NCBI GenBank assembly: GCA_019689555.1
Contig: JADGHE010000040.1
Span: 1-32,313, forward strand
Origin: Variibacter sp.
GTDB lineage: Bacteria; Pseudomonadota; Alphaproteobacteria; Rhizobiales; Xanthobacteraceae
Length of the DNA stretch: 32,313 bases
Reading direction: 5' to 3'
Position numbers and translations under genes: made by a program. Positions 27,197-32,313 of the stretch are shown here, piece after piece (the stretch's first letter is position 1; every line of letters starts with the position of its first letter). The notes under the pieces were generated by a model, which was not told the DNA's origin, searched no databases, and was given only the letters and a program-made list of their open reading frames with translations.

Positions 27197-28027
27197 TCAC
27201 AGGATGGCGCTGACGAGAAAGCGCGTGCCCGCGAGCAGCAGAAAGCAGCCGAAGGCGACCTCGAGCCTTCGCTTCGGCAGCCAATGGGCGAGGCGCACGC
27301 CGTATCGCGCCGTATAGCTCGAGATCGGGGCCATCAGCGCGAAGCCGATCAGCGAGACGAAGCCGACCGACAACGGCGGCATCGCCGCCTGGTGCGGCAG
27401 CCCGGCCAGCATGTAGCCCACGGTTCCCGCAATCGTGATTGGCACGCCGAGCCCCGCCGAGGTCGCGACCGCGTTGTGGATCGACTTGCCGTAGAGCGTG
27501 AGCACCATGTTGGAAACCGAGCCTCCGCTCACGCCCATGAGCGAGGACGCAAGCCCGGTGAGAAAGCCATAGCCTGCCATGGCGGCGCGGCCCGGCAGCT
27601 CGCTGCCCAGCCGCCACGACTCCCGGCCGAACAAAAGCCGCGCGGCGAGCAGCGTCGCGATGATCCAGAACGCGACCTTGAACAGCGCCGCGGGGGCGAC
27701 CGCGGCGAGCAGCGCGCCGAGGCTCACGCCCCCGATCGCCGGCAGTGCCCATGCGCGCACGACGCCGGGAACGCCGGCGCCCCGCGCGCGGTGGGCGCGA
27801 TAGGAGCTGATCGTCGTGGGAATGATGATCGCGAGCGACGTGCCGATGCAGAGCTGCATGCGCACCTCCTCGGCGACGCCGATCGCCTTGAAGACCTCGT
27901 AGAGCACCGGCACGATGATGGCGCCGCCGCCGATCCCGAACAGGCCGGCCAGGATACCGGTGACGACGCCGCCGGCGACGATCAACCCCGCGAGCAGGAG
28001 CAGCTCGCCAGCCGGAATGCCAGGCAT
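27197..28027 (-). CDS. TauE/SafE family sulfite/organosulfonate exporter-like permease
   Basis: A 276-residue inner-membrane protein with about eight hydrophobic helices. The TauE/SafE family marks are 'GGVVTGILAGLFGIGGGAIIVPVL' in the first repeat and 'GFLTGLASSLMGVSGGSVSNMVL' in the second. These transporters move sulfite, sulfonates or other anions, and the substrate is not readable here. The ribosome-binding site is weak (GAGAG). Confidence 0.9.
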   Translation of the reverse strand: MPGIPAGELLLLAGLIVAGGVVTGILAGLFGIGGGAIIVPVLYEVFKAIGVAEEVRMQLCIGTSLAIIIPTTISSYRAHRARGAGVPGVVRAWALPAIGGVSLGALLAAVAPAALFKVAFWIIATLLAARLLFGRESWRLGSELPGRAAMAGYGFLTGLASSLMGVSGGSVSNMVLTLYGKSIHNAVATSAGLGVPITIAGTVGYMLAGLPHQAAMPPLSVGFVSLIGFALMAPISSYTARYGVRLAHWLPKRRLEVAFGCFLLLAGTRFLVSAIL

Positions 28028-28082
28028 CGTCGATGTCTCTCGCGATGGTTCCCGAAGGGGCGGCGGAGCGCCGCTCGAGGAC

Positions 28083-29087
28083 TTACGCCGCAGCCGTTTG
28101 CGCCAATTCCGCAGCGCTGTCCACCACCATTGCGAGCGCCTCGGCGAGAACCTCGGGGCCCGCGCCGGGCTTCACGGCCTCGGTGGCGAGATGGCGGCGG
28201 AAGGCGCGCGCGCCCGGCACGGCGTGGAAAAGCCCGTGCAGGTGGCGCGTGATCGCGTGCAGCCGCACCCCGCGCACGACCTCGCGCGCGACATAGTCGA
28301 GCAGCGCCTGCGCCGCGGCCTGGGGGCTCGAAAAGGCGGCGGGCTCGCCGAAGAGGACGGGATCGACGGCGAGCAGCCGCCACGGCTCGCGGTAGGCCGC
28401 CCGCCCCATCATGACGCCGTCGACGAAGGCGAGATGGCCCTCGGCCTGCTCGATCGTCTCGACGCCGCCGTTGAGGACGACGACAAGCTGCGGATGCGCG
28501 GCCTTGAGGCGGTAGACCCGCCCATAGTCGAGCGGCGGGATTTCGCGGTTCTGCTTCGGGTTGAGCCCCTCGAGCCAGGCCTTGCGCGCATGCACGATGA
28601 GCGCGTCGACGCCGGCGGCGGCGACCGCCTGCGTCAAGGCTTCGAGCGCCTCCTCCGGGTCCTGGTCGTCGATGCCGATGCGGCACTTGACCGTGACCGG
28701 CACGCCGACGGCGGCCTTCATGGCGGCGACGCACTCGCCCACGAGCGCCGGCTCGGCCATGAGGCAGGCGCCGAAGCGCCCTTCCCGCACGCGATCGGAC
28801 GGGCAGCCCACGTTCAGATTGACCTCGTCGTAGCCGAGATCGGCGCAGATGCGCGCGGCCTCGGCGAGCGCCCGGGGCTCGCAGCCGCCGAGCTGCACCG
28901 CCACCGGATGCTCCGCAGGGTCGAAGGCGAGCAGGCGCGCGCGGTCGCCGTGAATCACGGCGCCCGTGGTCAGCATCTCGGTGTAGAGCCGCGCCCGGCG
29001 CGTCAACAGACGGTGGAAGAACCGGCAGTGGCGGTCCGTCCACTCCATCATGGGGGCGACGCAGAAGCGATGAGCCTTATCTTTCAA
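28083..29087 (-). CDS. dusA: tRNA-dihydrouridine(20/20a) synthase DusA
   Basis: A 334-residue FMN enzyme that reduces uridines in the D-loop of tRNA with NADPH. It shows 'FCVAPMMEWTDRHCRFFHRLL' (FMN-binding start of the barrel), the catalytic Cys95 in 'NLNVGCPSDRV', 'VKCRIGIDD', 'VHARKAWLEGLNPKQNREIPPL' (a DusA-specific segment) and 'VVVLNGGVETIEQ'. The start is uncertain. I placed it at a TTG (29087), which gives a normal DusA N-terminus and has AAGGA 11-12 bp upstream. The open frame reaches an ATG at 29243, but the extra 52 residues do not resemble DusA. Its 5' end borders the hipBA region. Confidence 0.9.
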   Translation of the reverse strand: MKDKAHRFCVAPMMEWTDRHCRFFHRLLTRRARLYTEMLTTGAVIHGDRARLLAFDPAEHPVAVQLGGCEPRALAEAARICADLGYDEVNLNVGCPSDRVREGRFGACLMAEPALVGECVAAMKAAVGVPVTVKCRIGIDDQDPEEALEALTQAVAAAGVDALIVHARKAWLEGLNPKQNREIPPLDYGRVYRLKAAHPQLVVVLNGGVETIEQAEGHLAFVDGVMMGRAAYREPWRLLAVDPVLFGEPAAFSSPQAAAQALLDYVAREVVRGVRLHAITRHLHGLFHAVPGARAFRRHLATEAVKPGAGPEVLAEALAMVVDSAAELAQTAAA

Positions 29088-29309
29088 TGGCTTAAACGAT
29101 CCTTTCCGTGGCGCAGTTCGAGAGCGGTGCACGCCCCAAGCTAGCCGACTCGACGGCGTTTGTACCCGTCGATGTCTGTTCAAGTCCGCCGCGCAGGAGC
29201 CCAGTCTTGGCCCGCTATGCGCCAGGAGCGCTTTTGCAACCATGTGGGCGCTTTATCCGTGTAAGCAACCGCGATGCAATTGCGCCCCGAGAAGCAATTG
29301 CCCCCTGCA
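29088..29309. other. Spacer between dusA and hipBA, lower GC
   Basis: This divergent spacer is less GC-rich than the rest of the window. It contains a 7-bp stem TCGACGG / CCGTCGA with a 9-base loop at 29150-29172. It also has two copies of the palindrome GCAATTGC at 29276-29283 and 29294-29301. I see no gene. A stretch resembling part of a tRNA (about 29106-29185) does not fold into a tRNA. Confidence 0.5.
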
Positions 29310-29352
29310 ATACGCGATCGCGTATATGGCTCTATTATGCGCGATTGCGTAT
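29310..29352 (+). promoter_or_regulatory. Tandem palindromic operators of hipBA
   Basis: A perfect 16-bp palindrome ATACGCGATCGCGTAT at 29310-29325 is followed 27 bp later by a near copy ATGCGCGATTGCGTAT at 29337-29352. The shared block CGCGATYGCGTATAT is identical at 14 of 15 positions. The second copy ends only 9 bp before the hipB ATG, so the promoter must overlap these sites. Paired palindromes at this position are what HipB autorepressors bind, so binding by this HipB is the natural inference. A TATATT just before the start codon would allow a very short or absent leader. Confidence 0.65.
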
Positions 29353-29361
29353 ATATTCCGC

Positions 29362-29610
29362 ATGGACACGATCGCGCGCACACCGAAGCAGATAGGTTCG
29401 ACCATCCGCCGCTTTCGGCGGCAGAAGGGGCTGACCCAGCAGCAACTGGGCGAGCTCATGCATGCGCGTCAGGCGACCGTTTCCAAGCTCGAAACAGGAG
29501 AGCCTCGGACCCAGCTTCGCATTCTCTTGGATGCGCTCGCGGCGCTCGACCTCGAACTGGTCATCCGCCCCCGGACATCCGCCTCCGCGGAGATCGAGGA
29601 GCTGTTCTGA
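29362..29610 (+). CDS. hipB: HipB-type antitoxin / HTH transcriptional repressor
   Basis: An 82-residue Xre/HipB-family DNA-binding protein. The helix-turn-helix covers about residues 20-48 ('RRQKGLTQQQLGELMHARQATVSKLETGE'), followed by the short dimerisation region 'ILLDALAALDLELVIRPR' typical of HipB antitoxins. It would bind the palindromes just upstream and, in an intact system, neutralise HipA. Its stop codon overlaps the hipA start (TGATG), a coupling usual for hipBA. The gene is intact although hipA is not, so HipB may persist as a stand-alone regulator. Confidence 0.88.
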   Translation: MDTIARTPKQIGSTIRRFRRQKGLTQQQLGELMHARQATVSKLETGEPRTQLRILLDALAALDLELVIRPRTSASAEIEELF

Positions 29611-30927
29611 TGGCGCGCCCCCGCACGCGGGCTCCCCTGAACGTCTATCTGAACGGGCGGCTGGTCGGACGGCTGCGCCGCGAAAGCAGCGGCGCCATCG
29701 ACTTCCAGTACGATGAAAGCTGGCTCGGCTGGGCCAATGCCATTCCGGTTTCGCTCTCCCTCCCGTTGCGCGAGGACCGGTACATGGGCGAGCCGGTGAT
29801 GGCCGTCTTCGAAAATCTTCTAACCGGACAATGACGCCATCCGGCGTCGCCTCGCTGAACGGTCCAGGGCAGATGGTTCCGACGCCTACAGTCTTCTCGC
29901 GGCCGTGGGGCGCGACTGCGTCGGCGCCCTCCAGTTCCTGCCCGAGGGGGTGGATGCCGGCAAGGCGGCCGAGATCGACGCGCGCGCGGTGGACGATCAG
30001 GAGGTCGCTGCCATCGTCGGCATTCTTGCGCGCAATCCGCTGGGCGTCGGCGACGACCAGGAATTTCGGATTTCCCTCGCGGGCGCCCAGGAAAAAACGG
30101 CCCTCCTCTACTGGAACGGCCGATGGCACGTGCCGCACGGCACGACGGCCACGACGCACCTCATCAAACCGCAGATCGGAAGGCTGCCGAACGGCATCGA
30201 TCTGTCGCACAGCGTCGAAAACGAGCATTTCTGCCTCGCGCTCGTCGCTCGGCCTGCCCGCGGCAAAATCCAAGATTCTGGATTTTGCAGGCCAGCGCGT
30301 GCTCGCCATCGAACGCTTCGACCGCACCTGGACGCGAGACGGCCGGCTTTTGCGTCTGCCTCAGGAGGACTGCTGCCAGGCGCTGTCGATGCCCCCATCG
30401 CGCAATACGAGGCCGACGGGGGTCGAGGCATACGCGCCATTCTGGATCTTCCGAAGGGCAGCGATGCGCCGGCCGACAATCAGAGGACCTTCTTCAAGGC
30501 GCTGATGGTGTATTGGCTGCTCGGCGCCACCGAGGGGCACGCGAAGAATTTCAGCATCCGCCTGGCGCCGGGAGGCCGGTTCCGCCTTACGCCCCTCTAC
30601 GACATTCTATTCCGCAGAGCCGAGCCTTGCCGCGGGTCAGATCAACCGCAACCAGATGAAGCTCGCGATGGCCGTCGGCACCAACCGGCGCGTCGTCGTG
30701 CACACCATCGTCGCGCGCCATTTCTTGCAAACCGCCAAGCGCTGCGGGCTGCGGAAGACGATGGCACGTGAAATCCTTCAGGAACTGGCCGACACCGCTG
30801 CGGCAAGCCTCGACAAGACCCTGTCGGCGCTGCCGGCCGACTTTCCGGAAGAGATCGTTTCGCCCATCGTCGACGCCTTCAGACAACGCCTTGGCGCCAC
30901 CTCGCCTCGGCGGCAAGCGGTATTTGA
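29610..30927 (+). pseudogene. hipA: hipA toxin kinase, broken by multiple frameshifts
   Basis: Joined across frames, the region reads as a ~430-residue HipA Ser/Thr kinase, which in intact form phosphorylates glutamyl-tRNA synthetase or a similar target and arrests growth. Segments in order: N-terminal domain 'VYLNGRLVGRLRRES' to 'AVFENLL'; then 'PDNDAIRRRLAER'; the loop 'ISLAGAQEKTALL'; 'LGLPAAKSKILDFAGQRVLAIERFDR'; 'YEADGG'; 'GATEGHAKNFSI'; 'LTPLYDI'; 'NQMKLAMAVG'; and 'ALPADFPEEIVSPIVDAFRQRL'. Reading frame breaks occur near 29822 (+1, extra A), 30247 (+1 or -2), 30406 (-1) and 30608 (+1, extra T). The usual catalytic TDGHAKNF reads TEGHAKNF. The C-terminal end is approximate. No full-length HipA can be made. 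Confidence 0.85.
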
Positions 30928-31085
30928 GGCGCCGAACTCCCGCGGGGCGCGTGACGCAACGATCGGGCCACGACAGCCGTTCGCCGCGAAACCGATTTCG
31001 TCGCGATTTTCCGCAGCAGAGCGCAAGCCGAATTCCTCCCCCCAACCGGACAGTCGGCCCGCACCGCCCCCTCACGCAGCGTCCG

Positions 31086-31568
31086 CTACTGGCCCTTCTG
31101 CCGCGGATCGTCCTTCGGATTGAGGTAGTTGAGAGACCACGGGCCGTTGCTGTTGAGCTGGATGACCGTGTCCTCGTCCATGGAGACATAGTGCGGCATG
31201 CCGGGCGCCAGGGCGAAGAAGCTGCCCGCCGAAAACACCTCGGCCTTGGCGGCATCGCCGCTTTCGCCCATGCCCAGACGGACCGTGCCCGAGAGCACGG
31301 TGACGACCTCCGGCTTGGGATGCGTGTGCGGCCCGATGCGATAGCCCTGCGGCACCTTGATCCGCATCGCGAACATGCCGTCCTTGCCGGGATCGCCGTA
31401 CAACACCGCGACTTGCGCGCCGGCTGGAATCGAGGCCGGGCCCGGCGACCACTTGATGTCCTCCGCCTTGACGAGCTTGTGCCCCCCGCCGGTCTGCGCT
31501 GCGGCCCCAGGGCTTGCGGCTGCGGCGGCGATCACGCTGGTCGCAATCATCAACATTGCCGTTTTCAT
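31086..31568 (-). CDS. Exported cupin-domain protein
   Basis: A 160-residue protein with a Sec signal peptide at about 1-25 (MKTAMLMIATSVIAAAAASPGAAA). The cupin barrel shows metal ligands 'GPHTHPKPEVVTVLSG' (His, His, Glu) and 'PGMPHYV' (His), so a single-metal site is likely. Small periplasmic cupins of this kind have no agreed function. The ATG at 31568 follows AAGGGAGC. The broken hipA lies just downstream, on the opposite strand. Confidence 0.88.
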   Translation of the reverse strand: MKTAMLMIATSVIAAAAASPGAAAQTGGGHKLVKAEDIKWSPGPASIPAGAQVAVLYGDPGKDGMFAMRIKVPQGYRIGPHTHPKPEVVTVLSGTVRLGMGESGDAAKAEVFSAGSFFALAPGMPHYVSMDEDTVIQLNSNGPWSLNYLNPKDDPRQKGQ

Positions 31569-31763
31569 GGTGAAGCTCCCTTGCTCTCCGTTGACCTTGC
31601 TTCACCCCCGTACCCCTTTCACGTTCGCGCCCTCGATGCAGACGACGGTGCGCGCCTTTCCGGGCTTTTTCGCGGAAGGCGAGACTCCTCACGCCGAATT
31701 TCTTGCGCGTGTTCCTGCCGCCGTCCAAAAGAGAACGGACACCGCGCGGCGCGCGCCGCCGGC
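31569..31763. other. Spacer between cupin and hypothetical gene
   Basis: A 195-base spacer, less GC-rich in parts, holding the cupin ribosome-binding site and presumably its promoter. I see no gene. Confidence 0.4.
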
Positions 31764-32291
31764 TCAAGCCGGCGCAGGCCCCGCCGGCAGTTCCGTCACG
31801 TGCGCATCGAAGTAGTGGCTCCACAGCGCAACGACGCTTGCGCTTTCGGCAAAGTCCGCCGGTTCGATCCCGCCGGGACCGAGGGAGAACAGTTCCAGCT
31901 CCCGCGGGTCGTCGTCGCCGCGCATCGGCATTTTGTCGAGCGCCTGGCTGAAGGCGATGGCGTTCCGGCAGCCGATCTCGAAATCGCCGTCGCCCATCGC
32001 GCTCAAATGAACCACTTCCTCCCCGATCAGCTCCGGTTTCAATCCGGTGATTGCGGCCCACGCCTCGCTCTGCACGATTCCGAGGGAGTGGTTGTCGAGC
32101 ACGCGCGCCTTGCGATGGGCGACGAGAGTGATGAGCATGACCAGGAACCCGATCATATAGGGATCGAACCAAACCCCGTCGGCGATTCCGTTCAGCCGGT
32201 TGCGGCTGCGCTCGACCAGCGGCGCGATCGCCGCCACCGCCGCCTTGCGGCCGCGGCGCGCGTTCCACAGTCCGAGGACCGAAGGGATCAT
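31764..32291 (-). CDS. Hypothetical protein, unrecognised
   Basis: A 175-residue protein that I do not recognise. It begins MIPSVLGLWNARRGRKAAVAAIAPLVERSRNRL and has one short hydrophobic stretch near residues 46-58 (MIGFLVMLITLVA), too short or weak for a confident membrane segment. The C-terminal half is acidic. A GGAG motif about 9 bp before the ATG at 32291 supports a complete start inside the window. Coding character is good: the codon pattern matches neighbours and there is no competing frame. No function can be proposed. Confidence 0.65.
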   Translation of the reverse strand: MIPSVLGLWNARRGRKAAVAAIAPLVERSRNRLNGIADGVWFDPYMIGFLVMLITLVAHRKARVLDNHSLGIVQSEAWAAITGLKPELIGEEVVHLSAMGDGDFEIGCRNAIAFSQALDKMPMRGDDDPRELELFSLGPGGIEPADFAESASVVALWSHYFDAHVTELPAGPAPA

Positions 32292-32313
32292 CAGGCTCGC
32301 TCCGACCCGACCG

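Noticed and set aside
29104-29186. tRNA-like stretch (GTGGCGCAGTTCGAGAGCG followed ~60 bases later by GTTCAAGTCC)
   Set aside because: The T-arm flanks do not pair, no anticodon loop with a T at position 33 can be placed, and there is no acceptor stem.
30656-31123. Independent 155-codon open frame
   Set aside because: Its first ~80 residues are the C-terminal part of HipA (NQMKLAMAVG, ALPADFPEEIV), so it is a fragment of the pseudogene. The rest is non-coding and overlaps the cupin gene.

Overview
The window is high-GC DNA that reads as a chromosomal segment of an alphaproteobacterium, most likely a Hyphomicrobiales (Rhizobiales)-type organism. This rests on DUF2336, DUF2865, DUF1289 and DUF2783 family proteins, a DivJ/PleC-style histidine kinase, a TIGR02281-type membrane aspartic protease, abundant TRAP transporter parts, and frequent GTG/TTG starts. 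I recognise 28 protein-coding loci, one of them a broken gene. I see no rRNA, tRNA, CRISPR array, insertion sequence or integrase.

Layout. 1-4.4 kb: an extremely G/C-skewed left edge, a DUF2336 protein, an exported beta-propeller and glutamine-dependent NAD synthase. 4.5-7.9 kb, minus strand: an exported DUF2865 protein, a zeta-class GST/maleylacetoacetate isomerase and a Tat-exported TRAP solute-binding protein (SBP1). 8.0-11.9 kb, plus strand: a compact DoxX / metallo-beta-lactamase-fold / FAD monooxygenase cluster followed by a DUF2783 protein. A convergent gene for a Cys-rich copper-storage protein lies between the monooxygenase and DUF2783. 12.1-18.2 kb: a DMT permease, the TRAP permease pair dctQ-dctM, and two more TRAP binding proteins (SBP2, SBP3) on the opposite strand. 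18.5-24.4 kb: PhoD-type phosphatase, Mrp/ApbC ATPase, a 3-hydroxyisobutyrate dehydrogenase-family enzyme, a PaaG-like enoyl-CoA hydratase/isomerase with a GST gene, and a membrane-anchored staphylococcal-nuclease-like protein. 24.5-29.1 kb: histidine kinase, DUF1289 protein plus TIGR02281 protease, TauE/SafE permease and DusA. 29.1-32.3 kb: a hipBA toxin-antitoxin locus with intact hipB but a hipA broken by several frameshifts, then a secreted cupin and an unrecognised protein.

How the genes may work together. The central 6-18 kb looks like uptake plus oxidation of organic acids or aromatics. It has three related COG4663-type binding proteins for only one visible TRAP permease, a flavin monooxygenase of the phenol-hydroxylase type, a metallo-beta-lactamase-fold protein that lacks part of the standard metal site, and a maleylacetoacetate-isomerase-like GST. 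The DoxX/MBL/FAD/DUF2783 cluster is the best candidate here for a pathway that has not been worked out. The hipBA locus sits just outside the 5' end of dusA, a known integration hot spot, and carries two near-identical palindromic operators. It looks like an acquired module whose toxin has been inactivated.
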